From: Spirosoma aerolatum
GTDB taxonomy: Bacteria > Bacteroidota > Bacteroidia > Cytophagales > Spirosomataceae
Reading direction: 5' to 3'
DNA: 64,000 nucleotides
Assembly (NCBI RefSeq): GCF_002056795.1
Contig: NZ_CP020104.1
Coordinates: forward strand, 7,635,501-7,699,500
This document shows, piece by piece, positions 26,128 to 33,608 of the stretch (position 1 is the stretch's first letter; each line of letters opens with the position of its first letter). Position numbers and translations under genes: made by a program. The notes beneath the pieces are model-generated. The model was not told where the DNA came from, did no database searches, and saw only the letters and a program-made list of their open reading frames with translations.

Positions 26128-26228
26128 GTGAAAGAGCGAAAGAGCGAAATCGGACCGCCGAAGCGGAGTGAAAGAGTGAAAGCCATCCGGCCAACACGCT
26201 CTTTCACTCTTTCGCTCTTTCGTTCATT
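26128..26228. repeat. GAAAGAG-unit inverted repeat, copy 3, entering pcaIJ
   Basis: aaagagcgaaagagcgaaa at 26131-26149 and further units at 26166-26181 pair with gctctttcactctttcgctctttcg in 26198-26228. The right arm covers the last seven codons (MNERAKE) and stop of the CoA-transferase gene. Confidence 0.85.
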
Positions 26229-27559
26229 AAAAAATTCGCGCTTGTTTTCGTCTGTACGTCCTCCAATGTGGCACCGGGCATGAGTTCTACCAGGGTTAGT
26301 TGCCCATCAGGATAACCAAATACGGCTAAATCGGTGATGACCAGATCGACTACGCCAGTGGCGGTGAGCGGAAGCGTACACTGCGGGACAATCTTGGACG
26401 AACCGTCGGGATTGGTATGGGTCATGGTGATGATCAGTCGTTTAGCCCCTTTGGCCAGGTCCATCGCCCCGCCAACACCTAGTAACGGCTTGCCGGGAAC
26501 GGCCCAGTTCGCCAAGTTAGCGGCTTCGTCAACTTCCAGCCCGCCCATAATGGCTACGTCGATATGGCCACCCCGAATCATGGCAAACGAGTCGGCGCTG
26601 TCGAAGTAGCTGCTGCCTTTAAGGGCGGTTACCGGAATTTTCCCAGCATTGACCGGATAGTCCATCGCCCCACCGCCGTCGGCCGGAACGGGGCCTACAC
26701 CCAACATGCCGTTTTCGGTGTGGAGCATGATACCCTGTTCGTCGGTAATCAGATCGGCAACGAGGGTTGGTATACCGATGCCCAGATTGACCACATCCCC
26801 TTTCTTCAGTTCGGTCAATGCCCGACGAGCCATGTTCATCCGCACCTCATCGACTTTTTTGGACGACGATACGGATGCTGACATGCCCAGATCTTCCGGC
26901 TTTAACGTGGCTTGCACCAGATAATCGATAAAGCAACCGGGCGTATGCACACATTCGGGCGCAATCTGCCCTACAGGTACAATCTCTTCTACTTCGGCAA
27001 TGACCAGGTCAGCGGCTGTTGCCATCGCCTTATTGAAATTGTTTTCGGTCATGCGGTACTGGAGATTACCCGCCGTATCGGCCCGCCAGGCCCGAATGAA
27101 GGCCACATTGCCCCGAATGCTTTTAATAAATACATGCTCAACACCGTCGATGATCTTCGTTTCTCGACCTTGTGCTAAAGGCGTCCCTGCTGATGTGGGT
27201 GTGTAAAAGCCTCCAATACCAGCCCCTCCGGCCCGTATGGCTTCGGCCAACGTGCCCTGGGGTAGTAATTCGTACTCAACCTGACCGCTTTGGGCGGCTT
27301 TAACGGCATCGGGATTGGAGGTAAAAAAAGAGCCGATCAGCTTTCTGAGCTGCCCATTTCGCAATAATCGCCCGCCACCAAGCCCTGTTTCACCTGTGTT
27401 ATTGCCGATAAATGTCAGATTCTTCGTGCCTAACTCCGCCAGGGCGTGCATTAAATGAACAGGGTTGCCCGTCATGCCAAAGCCGCCCTGTAAAAGGGTG
27501 TCGCCATCGCGTACTAACGCAGCCGCCTGAGTTAGTGTCAGGATTGGGACTGTTTTCAT
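26204..27559 (-). CDS. pcaIJ: Fused 3-oxoadipate CoA-transferase, alpha and beta subunits in one chain
   Basis: 451 residues. Residues 1-225 match the alpha (PcaI) subunit, with the Gly-rich GGFGMTGNP at 25-33 and GSFFTSNP. Residues 237-445 match the beta (PcaJ) subunit, with GIGIPT at 260-265 and the catalytic Glu282 in TENGMLG. In most proteobacteria these are two genes. The enzyme moves CoA from succinyl-CoA to beta-ketoadipate. The start overlaps the pobA stop by 4 bp (ATGA), a translational coupling pattern. The last seven codons come from the intergenic repeat, so the C-terminus is probably a recent extension. Confidence 0.9.
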   Translation of the reverse strand: MKTVPILTLTQAAALVRDGDTLLQGGFGMTGNPVHLMHALAELGTKNLTFIGNNTGETGLGGGRLLRNGQLRKLIGSFFTSNPDAVKAAQSGQVEYELLPQGTLAEAIRAGGAGIGGFYTPTSAGTPLAQGRETKIIDGVEHVFIKSIRGNVAFIRAWRADTAGNLQYRMTENNFNKAMATAADLVIAEVEEIVPVGQIAPECVHTPGCFIDYLVQATLKPEDLGMSASVSSSKKVDEVRMNMARRALTELKKGDVVNLGIGIPTLVADLITDEQGIMLHTENGMLGVGPVPADGGGAMDYPVNAGKIPVTALKGSSYFDSADSFAMIRGGHIDVAIMGGLEVDEAANLANWAVPGKPLLGVGGAMDLAKGAKRLIITMTHTNPDGSSKIVPQCTLPLTATGVVDLVITDLAVFGYPDGQLTLVELMPGATLEDVQTKTSANFLMNERAKE

Positions 27560-28788
27560 CGTTCAGAAAGGGTTGGTGGGTGTAGTGCTTCTTGCGTTTG
27601 CATACTTGCCTGCTTGGCCGCTAACCCAACGTAGTTTTCAGCTATGAGCGTAGAGGCCGTTCGACCGGTGATTAGCTGGTTGAATCGGGATGCCTGCAAA
27701 TGGGTATCGAATGAAGATCGTTCTGGATTGTGATGCAGCAGTTCGGTCATGAAATTGGAAAACTCCTGTACCCGCCAAACCCGACGCATACAGCAATCGG
27801 TGTAGTTAGTCAAAGCCGCTGAACTGCCTTCCCGATACCAGCTCATCAGGGCATTGAAAAGTTGCTCTGTATCGGCTACAGCCATATTCAGCCCTTTTGC
27901 ACCCGTTGGCGGCACAATATGGGCCGAATCGCCAGCCAGAAACAGCCGCCCGAATTGCATGGGTTCGCTCACGAAGCTGCGCATGGGCGTGATGGTTTTT
28001 TCCAGAATAGGCCCCTCAGTCAATAGCCAGCCCGCCGTTCCCAGCCGAATCTGTAATTCAGCCCATATGCGTTCGTCAGGCCAGTCGTCGAGGGTGTCGG
28101 TTACGGAACATTGCACGTATAGCCGGGAGATTTCGGGCGAACGCATACTGTGCAGGGCAAACCCCCGCTCATGATACGCATAAATAAGTTCGTCGGTTGA
28201 AGGGGGGACTTTGGCCAGAATACCTAGCCAGCAATAGGGGTACGTTTTGTCGTAAACGGTAGTCAGTGAGGCTGGTATGGTTGACCGAGAAATGCCGTGA
28301 AAGCCATCGCAACCCGCTACAAAATCGCAGGTGAGGGTGTGAGTTTCTCCCTGGTAAGTATACTGAATGGTTGGTTGCTCGCTTTCCAAGCCTTCGATAG
28401 TCGTGGCCTCGGCTTCAAACAGTAAGTCGCCACCCGCATCGAGCCGGAGCCGAATAAGGTCTTTTACCAGTTCGGTCTGAGCGTAGATCGTTACGCGGGA
28501 GCCGCCCGTTCGCTCGGCCAGGTCGATGCGATGGCGCTGGCCATTGTAGCTCAGAATAACACCATCATGCACAAGGCCTTCCCGGTCGAGTCGATCCGTC
28601 GCACCTGCCTGCCGGAGAATATCCACCGTGTTCTGTTCGAGCAAACCCGCCCGCTGACGACTTTCGACGCGTTCCCGTGATCGGTTTTCCAGCACGACTG
28701 ACCGAATCCCCTGCCGATGCAATAGCTGGGCTAACAATAGTCCGGCTGGCCCCGCTCCGATGATGCCTACCTGCGTGTGATGATTCAT
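27556..28788 (-). CDS. pobA: 4-hydroxybenzoate 3-monooxygenase
   Basis: 410 residues from the ATG at 28786-28788. The FAD fingerprint is GIIGAGPAG at 8-16, with the DG motif CDGFHG and [14 protein letters not shown]. Substrate residues of the Pseudomonas enzyme are kept: the Tyr of [10 protein letters not shown], the Ser and Arg of FALHSMRS, and the Tyr of AENYVGL. It converts 4-hydroxybenzoate to protocatechuate with O2 and NAD(P)H. In the coenzyme helix (residues 34-46) the classical Arg33, Gln34 and Tyr38 are replaced by Asn, Arg and Arg, so NADH use is possible. It overlaps both neighbours by 4 bp. Confidence 0.95.
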   Translation of the reverse strand: MNHHTQVGIIGAGPAGLLLAQLLHRQGIRSVVLENRSRERVESRQRAGLLEQNTVDILRQAGATDRLDREGLVHDGVILSYNGQRHRIDLAERTGGSRVTIYAQTELVKDLIRLRLDAGGDLLFEAEATTIEGLESEQPTIQYTYQGETHTLTCDFVAGCDGFHGISRSTIPASLTTVYDKTYPYCWLGILAKVPPSTDELIYAYHERGFALHSMRSPEISRLYVQCSVTDTLDDWPDERIWAELQIRLGTAGWLLTEGPILEKTITPMRSFVSEPMQFGRLFLAGDSAHIVPPTGAKGLNMAVADTEQLFNALMSWYREGSSAALTNYTDCCMRRVWRVQEFSNFMTELLHHNPERSSFDTHLQASRFNQLITGRTASTLIAENYVGLAAKQASMQTQEALHPPTLSER

Positions 28789-29975
28789 GGCTGGCGTTCG
28801 TTTATAATTTCCTGGGCGGCCTGAAAAGCGGCATTCGCGGCTGGTAGTCCACAATACAACGCCGAGTGCATAATGACTTCTTTCAGTTCGTCGAGGGTGA
28901 CGCCATTGTTAAATGCTGCCCGAACGTGCATCTTGAATTCTGTTTCGCGATTGAGAGCGATCAGCATCCCCAGTGTAATCAGGCTACGGGAGTGACGGGT
29001 CAAACCAGGTCGGGTCCAGATTTCGCCCCAGGCATAGCGAGTGATGAAATCCTGAAAATCAGCATTAAAATCGGTAAGGCCAGCGTTGGCTCGGTCGACA
29101 TGTGCATCACCCAGAACGGCCCGCCGAACGGTCATGCCCTGTTCATACGTGCTCTGCGTGGGCGGTCCTGATGCTAATGACTCGCTTTGGGTGGCTGGTT
29201 CCTCTAAAAACGCCAGCAGGAGTTGCACCACAGCATCGGCCTTTTCAACGACCGACATATGAGCCGCCGACAATTCGCAAAGCTGGGCGTTCGGTATTTC
29301 CTGCTGCATAAACTGGCCGTCGGAAACGGTCGTCACCGGGTCGTAGGTACCCGCAATGATGAGCGTAGGAGCCGTAATATGGTGGATAGTCGCTCGTAAA
29401 TCCGTATCTCGAAGAACTGCACTGCACGCTACATGACCTTCGGCTGTGTTCGCCTTAACCATTGTTAGCAAGCGAGCTGTCGACTCTGGATTCGCCTGTT
29501 GAAATCCATCAGTCAGCCAGCGGTTCAGTACGGCATCGGCAATGGCCGAAATACCCTGCTGGCTAACGGTGTTGATGCGTTCACTCCAGGCATTAACGGT
29601 TCCGATCCTGGCGGCTGTATTGCAGAGAACTAGCTTGTTGATTCGGTCGGGATGATGTACTGCCAGCCATTGCCCAATCAGCCCACCCATCGACAGGCCA
29701 CAAAAGTTGACCTGCGCTATACCTAGCGCATCCAGCAAACCCAGTACGTCCTGTCCTAAATCGGCTATACTGATGGGTTCCTGTGAAGGTGGAGTTTGCC
29801 CATGTCCGGTTGTGTCGTAGCGAAGGATCCGAAAATGAGACCGTAACGGCTCCACTACATCGTTCCACATGGTCAGATCGGAGCCCAGCGAATTGGAAAA
29901 AAGCAGAACAGGACCTTGCTCCAGGCCTTCGAGCTGGTAGTGGATTGCGTTCCCGTTTATCTGTAGATAGGCCAT
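28785..29975 (-). CDS. pcaL: Fused 3-oxoadipate enol-lactonase / 4-carboxymuconolactone decarboxylase
   Basis: 396 residues. The N-terminal alpha/beta hydrolase (1-260, PcaD) has Ser95 (GLSMGG), Asp212 (GTYDPV) and His239 (SAAHMS). After a short linker the C-terminal domain (about 275-396) is PcaC, with the pattern MHVRAAFNNG, Glu366 and His370, then YCGLP. The fusion, called PcaL in actinomycetes, carries out two successive steps from carboxymuconolactone to beta-ketoadipate. The domain order here (PcaD then PcaC) is the same. It starts 2 bp after the pcaB stop and overlaps the pobA ATG by 4 bp. Confidence 0.93.
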   Translation of the reverse strand: MAYLQINGNAIHYQLEGLEQGPVLLFSNSLGSDLTMWNDVVEPLRSHFRILRYDTTGHGQTPPSQEPISIADLGQDVLGLLDALGIAQVNFCGLSMGGLIGQWLAVHHPDRINKLVLCNTAARIGTVNAWSERINTVSQQGISAIADAVLNRWLTDGFQQANPESTARLLTMVKANTAEGHVACSAVLRDTDLRATIHHITAPTLIIAGTYDPVTTVSDGQFMQQEIPNAQLCELSAAHMSVVEKADAVVQLLLAFLEEPATQSESLASGPPTQSTYEQGMTVRRAVLGDAHVDRANAGLTDFNADFQDFITRYAWGEIWTRPGLTRHSRSLITLGMLIALNRETEFKMHVRAAFNNGVTLDELKEVIMHSALYCGLPAANAAFQAAQEIINERQP

Positions 29976-29977
29976 TG

Positions 29978-31060
29978 TCAGGGTTGAGTAGTCAGGTTTT
30001 GTTGCATCCGGTCGGTATCGACGTCGAGGGTACGGATCAGGTCGTTGGCATGGTGGAGGTTAGCCGCTGTGAGCTTCACCAGTTCCCGGATTACCGGCCA
30101 TTCGCTGTGCCAGGCTCCGGCAGCCCGTTCGTGAGGCTGGTTCATTGCGCCTAACAGGCTCGCTACCAGATAGGGTGTCCGGTGCGCAATAGCGACCATA
30201 AACGTAGAGGTTACAGGGTTTCGCTTGTGCGGCATGGACGATGAGCCACCCTTACCTTCGGCAGCCCCTTCCCGAACTTCACCGACTTCGGTTTGCATCA
30301 ACAGGATGATGTCGTTTGCCAGTTTGCCAAGTGACCCGTTTAAAATGCCCAGCGTAGATGCCAGATCGGCCAGCAAATCCCGTTGCGTATGCCAGGCCAT
30401 AGCGGTTATGCCGAGGTCTAGTTCCGCAGCCATCAATTCACAAATCGTAGTATAATGCGCTCCGAACGACTTCCCATTTCCAACCGGACCGCCCAACTGT
30501 ATTATCAGGCATTCCTGACGAACCCGATCTAAACGCTCGGCCGAGCGAGATAGTCCACTAAGCCAGCCCGCTACTTTATCGCCGAAGGTAATGGGTAGCG
30601 CCTGCTGCAATAAAGTCCGGCCCATCATTGGGGTATATTGATACGTTTGCCGAAGTTTCATTAGCTGATTAATGAGTTCTTCCAGATCGGCCTTCATTTG
30701 ATCAATCGCCTGACGTAGTTGGCCCATCAACGTCGTATCGATCACATCCTGACTAGTTGCGCCCTGGTGGACGTATTGGGCTGCTTCGGGGTTTTTCTGG
30801 CGAACGCGTTGCTTGAGCTGGTCAACGAACGGAATGGCCGGATTGCCTGCCAGCAGCGTTTGGGTTTTTATCGAATCAATATCCCAGTCGGTTTCGGCAC
30901 AACAATTCTTGATCGTTTCAGCTACCGACGAAGGAATAGCCCCCACCGATGCCTGAGCTGTGGCCAATGCCGACTCAAACGCCAGCATCAACCTCAGTTC
31001 GGTAGTATCCGAAAAAAGGGATTCCATTAGCGGAGTAGTGAAAATCGAGTCGGCCAGCAC
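29978..31060 (-). CDS. pcaB: 3-carboxy-cis,cis-muconate cycloisomerase
   Basis: 360 residues, shorter than the roughly 450 of Pseudomonas PcaB but similar to compact forms. Fumarase/aspartase superfamily signatures are present: HQGATSQDVIDT at 98-109 and the flexible catalytic loop GGSSSMPHKRNP at 271-282. What is missing is the C-terminal region, not the active site. It lactonises beta-carboxymuconate made by PcaGH. It begins 12 bp after the pcaG stop. An adenylosuccinate lyase is excluded by context and by the SSSMPHKRNP form. Confidence 0.92.
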   Translation of the reverse strand: MLADSIFTTPLMESLFSDTTELRLMLAFESALATAQASVGAIPSSVAETIKNCCAETDWDIDSIKTQTLLAGNPAIPFVDQLKQRVRQKNPEAAQYVHQGATSQDVIDTTLMGQLRQAIDQMKADLEELINQLMKLRQTYQYTPMMGRTLLQQALPITFGDKVAGWLSGLSRSAERLDRVRQECLIIQLGGPVGNGKSFGAHYTTICELMAAELDLGITAMAWHTQRDLLADLASTLGILNGSLGKLANDIILLMQTEVGEVREGAAEGKGGSSSMPHKRNPVTSTFMVAIAHRTPYLVASLLGAMNQPHERAAGAWHSEWPVIRELVKLTAANLHHANDLIRTLDVDTDRMQQNLTTQP

Positions 31061-31072
31061 AGGGGTAACAAG

Positions 31073-31663
31073 CTATAAGTCAAAAAATACGGTTTCGTCG
31101 GAACCTTGCAGATGGATGTCGAACTGGTAATGTCCTTCCCTACTCTTCCTGGCGATGAGTGTATGGCGTCGTTCTGCGTCGACTGAACAAAGTAGAGCAT
31201 CCTGATTATTGGCTTCTGGCTCGTCGGAAAAGTAAAGCCGGGTATAGAGCGTTCGTAGCGAACCGCGCAGAAACAGGATGATGTTGATGTGCGGTGCTGA
31301 ATCCGTTGCAGTAGACCCCGGTTTGACGGTCGTAAACGTAAACTGATTCGTGCGTGTCGTGCCGGTGCCTAAGCGGCCAAACCCGGTAAAGCTGGCCTGA
31401 TGGGGAGGGTAGGCAATGGGTTCGGAACTATATTGGCCTTGAGTGTCGGCTTGCCAGCACTCGATCATCGCATCGGAAATGGGTTGGCCATGGCCATCAA
31501 GAATTTGCCCGGATACGTAAATCAACTCCGCCGAATGGGCGATTGGGTCTACAAGCTCACCTTCGGCCAGGCTGTTGAAGTCGTAACCGTATTGGTGTGC
31601 CGTCAGGCCATAGGCGAAAAAAGGGCCTACCGTTTGCGAGGGGGTAATGGGTAAGGTCGTCAT
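31073..31663 (-). CDS. pcaG: Protocatechuate 3,4-dioxygenase alpha subunit
   Basis: 196 residues. The N-terminal PSQTVGPFFAYGL and the strands GQILDGHGQPISDAMIECWQAD mark the alpha subunit of intradiol dioxygenases. As expected, the Fe-binding Tyr/His set is not kept here (APHINIILF replaces the HIH ligand pair context). It pairs with the beta subunit upstream; their stop and start are directly adjacent (TAA then ATG). The complex cleaves the protocatechuate ring between the hydroxyls. The length is normal for PcaG. Confidence 0.95.
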   Translation of the reverse strand: MTTLPITPSQTVGPFFAYGLTAHQYGYDFNSLAEGELVDPIAHSAELIYVSGQILDGHGQPISDAMIECWQADTQGQYSSEPIAYPPHQASFTGFGRLGTGTTRTNQFTFTTVKPGSTATDSAPHINIILFLRGSLRTLYTRLYFSDEPEANNQDALLCSVDAERRHTLIARKSREGHYQFDIHLQGSDETVFFDL

Positions 31664-32401
31664 TTACTCAAATGGGGTTTGATTTCGGCCATTCAGCACA
31701 ATATTGAATTCATACGCCAGGGCAAATTCCGGCTCGGTCCAGTCCATGCTGAACCTGGCGATCAGTAACTCACGGGCGTGTTTCGGAACCGACTGAAAAA
31801 TAGGATCATAGGCAAACAGCGGATCGCCAGGGAAATACATCTGCGTAACCAGCCGCTGGTCGAGATGGGGACCAATTACCGAAAAATGGATGTGGTTCGG
31901 ACGCCAGGCGTTGTAATGATTGCCCCAGGGATAAGCCCCCGGCTTGATGGTGTAAAACGAATAGCGACCTTCGGCATCGGTGAGCAAACGCCCGGCTCCT
32001 AAAAAGTTGGGGTCCAGGGGGGCGTCGTGGATCTCCGCTTTATGAATATACCGACCAGCGGCATTGGCCTGCCAGATTTCGACTAGTACATTCGGCAACG
32101 GCCGCCCCGACGCATCCAGCACGCGTCCCACCACTTTAATTCGCTCGCCAATGGGTTCCCCGTTTTTACGTGCATTTTTGGTCAGGTCATGATCCAGCGG
32201 GCCAATGCATGAATCGCCAAAAACGGGCATCCGCAGGTTTTTCATTTGATCGGGCACCAGCATCAATGGGCGAGTCGGACTCCGTAGAATCGTAGATTTA
32301 TACTCCGGCGACAGGTGCAAGGGGTGGTTGCTCAACGGGACGGACTGATTAAAGCCAGATGCGGTCGTGGGCTTATCCGTTTCAACGATTTTTGGCTCCA
32401 T
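31664..32401 (-). CDS. pcaH: Protocatechuate 3,4-dioxygenase beta subunit
   Basis: 245 residues from the ATG at 32399-32401. This start is preferred over 32437 because a TAGCTTTG -7 box covers 32435-32442, and because the length then fits PcaH (about 239). All Fe(III) ligands are present with the spacing of the Pseudomonas enzyme: Tyr118 (AGRYIHK), Tyr157 (GAYPWGN), His170 and His172 (WRPNHIHF). It is the catalytic subunit of the ring-opening enzyme. It is the first gene of the minus-strand series and divergent from an AraC regulator, its likely controller. Confidence 0.95.
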   Translation of the reverse strand: MEPKIVETDKPTTASGFNQSVPLSNHPLHLSPEYKSTILRSPTRPLMLVPDQMKNLRMPVFGDSCIGPLDHDLTKNARKNGEPIGERIKVVGRVLDASGRPLPNVLVEIWQANAAGRYIHKAEIHDAPLDPNFLGAGRLLTDAEGRYSFYTIKPGAYPWGNHYNAWRPNHIHFSVIGPHLDQRLVTQMYFPGDPLFAYDPIFQSVPKHARELLIARFSMDWTEPEFALAYEFNIVLNGRNQTPFE

Positions 32402-32434
32402 GTCAGGTTTGGTTCGGTAGTCTATGCGGGATGA

Positions 32435-32442
32435 CAAAGCTA
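32435..32442 (-). promoter_or_regulatory. -7 box of the pcaH promoter
   Basis: Read on the minus strand this is TAGCTTTG, an exact TAnnTTTG match. It predicts a transcript start near 32428 and a leader of about 27 nt to the ATG at 32401. No good -33 element is at the usual distance, consistent with activation by the divergent AraC protein. Confidence 0.5.
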
Positions 32443-32450
32443 TGGGGATG

Positions 32451-32492
32451 GTACAATAATTTCTTGGATGATTCTAAAACAAGCTTGTACAA
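32451..32492. promoter_or_regulatory. Candidate operator between pcaH and its AraC regulator
   Basis: gtacaa at 32451-32456 and ttgtac at 32485-32490 form an inverted pair. The second half also contains two overlapping palindromes, acaagcttgt (32479-32488) and ttgtacaa (32485-32492). They lie directly upstream of the pcaH -7 box, where an AraC activator would bind. Confidence 0.35.
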
Positions 32493-32539
32493 ACAGAACA
32501 TTAATCCGATATTCGGGCAGATAGTTGTCTTTTTAGAAC

Positions 32540-33433
32540 ATGAACCGCCACGGGCTTAAAAACTACAAAGGGTTATATGGCGATCACCGACTGCCCTTCC
32601 CGGAGAATTTCATTCATCATGAATTGCTAGCCGTTCGTAGTAAACTATACGGCTGGGAAATCGACCAGCACTTACACACCGACTTATACCAGTTGTTTAT
32701 TTTTACGGAAGGAAGTGGGGTTGTCCTATCAGAACAACGGCGGGTCACGCTTCGACCGCCCTGTGTATTGATGGTTCCAGCCAATACCCTGCATGGGTTT
32801 GCGTTCCAGGCCGGAATGGATGGCGAAGTGTTTACTCTATCGGAGTCGTCGCTGGACAAACTTCTTCGCGACGCGCAGCACATTCGGTTTGGACTGGGGC
32901 AACTTCAACAGGTAACGTTCGAGGATACGGCGGTCTCGTTCGATGATATACGCTGGCTGAAAGACCGAATTATTCGGGAACTGGAAACCGATCAGCCGGA
33001 GAAACAAAGTATACTGGAGCATCTGACGCAGTTATTGCTGATTAGTTTGTATCGCACCAGTCTGCGCTCCGAAATGGCTGTACCGAAGTCGGACAATCGA
33101 ACCCTAACGTATTTTCTTTCCTTTCAGAAATTGATTCGCCAGTCGGTTCATGAGCCGAAGAGTATTCAGCAATATGCCCGCGAACTCCATATCACGACCG
33201 TTCATCTGAATCGAATTTGCCAGTCGATTGTCAACAAATCAGCTCTTCAACTGGTACACGATTATCTGACGGCTGAGGCTAAAAAATACCTGCTCAATAC
33301 GTCCTGTTCGTTATCGGAGGTATCGTACCTGCTGAATTTTAAAGATCCGGCCTATTTCTCCCGACTCTTCAAGAAACAGACGGGTCTATCGCCCAGAGAT
33401 TTCAGAAAACAACAGGGCTATTTTAGGCAGTAA
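32540..33433 (+). CDS. AraC-family regulator, PobR/PcaQ-like role
   Basis: 297 residues. An N-terminal cupin (WEIDQHLHTDLYQLFIFTEG, then MVPANTLHGFAFQ) is the sensor, and two AraC helix-turn-helix motifs lie in the last 95 residues (SIQQYARELHITTVHLNRIC and LSEVSYLLNFKDPAYFSRLF). AraC-type activators of pobA exist in Pseudomonas, and this protein has the same architecture. It is divergent from pcaH with a 138-bp spacer that holds palindromes. The effector is probably 4-hydroxybenzoate, protocatechuate or a muconate; which one is unknown. Confidence 0.88.
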   Translation: MNRHGLKNYKGLYGDHRLPFPENFIHHELLAVRSKLYGWEIDQHLHTDLYQLFIFTEGSGVVLSEQRRVTLRPPCVLMVPANTLHGFAFQAGMDGEVFTLSESSLDKLLRDAQHIRFGLGQLQQVTFEDTAVSFDDIRWLKDRIIRELETDQPEKQSILEHLTQLLLISLYRTSLRSEMAVPKSDNRTLTYFLSFQKLIRQSVHEPKSIQQYARELHITTVHLNRICQSIVNKSALQLVHDYLTAEAKKYLLNTSCSLSEVSYLLNFKDPAYFSRLFKKQTGLSPRDFRKQQGYFRQ

Positions 33434-33608
33434 AAGCGACTTCGTTGGCCTCGTACTATGCCTGCACAGACCACGGGACGTGAAAGGCCTTGTTTGTTGA
33501 TGGACATACCAAACAATCTTCAATATTTTGTGGATTATATTCGTTAAAAGTAAGACCCGCCTGAATTTGCGTTATCTTGGGCGCGGAAAGTTCTGCTCAC
33601 TAACCTCT

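Noticed and set aside
16398..26228. Insertion-sequence remnants
   Set aside because: The inverted repeats have short loops without coding capacity, no transposase fragment is seen, and no target-site duplications were found.
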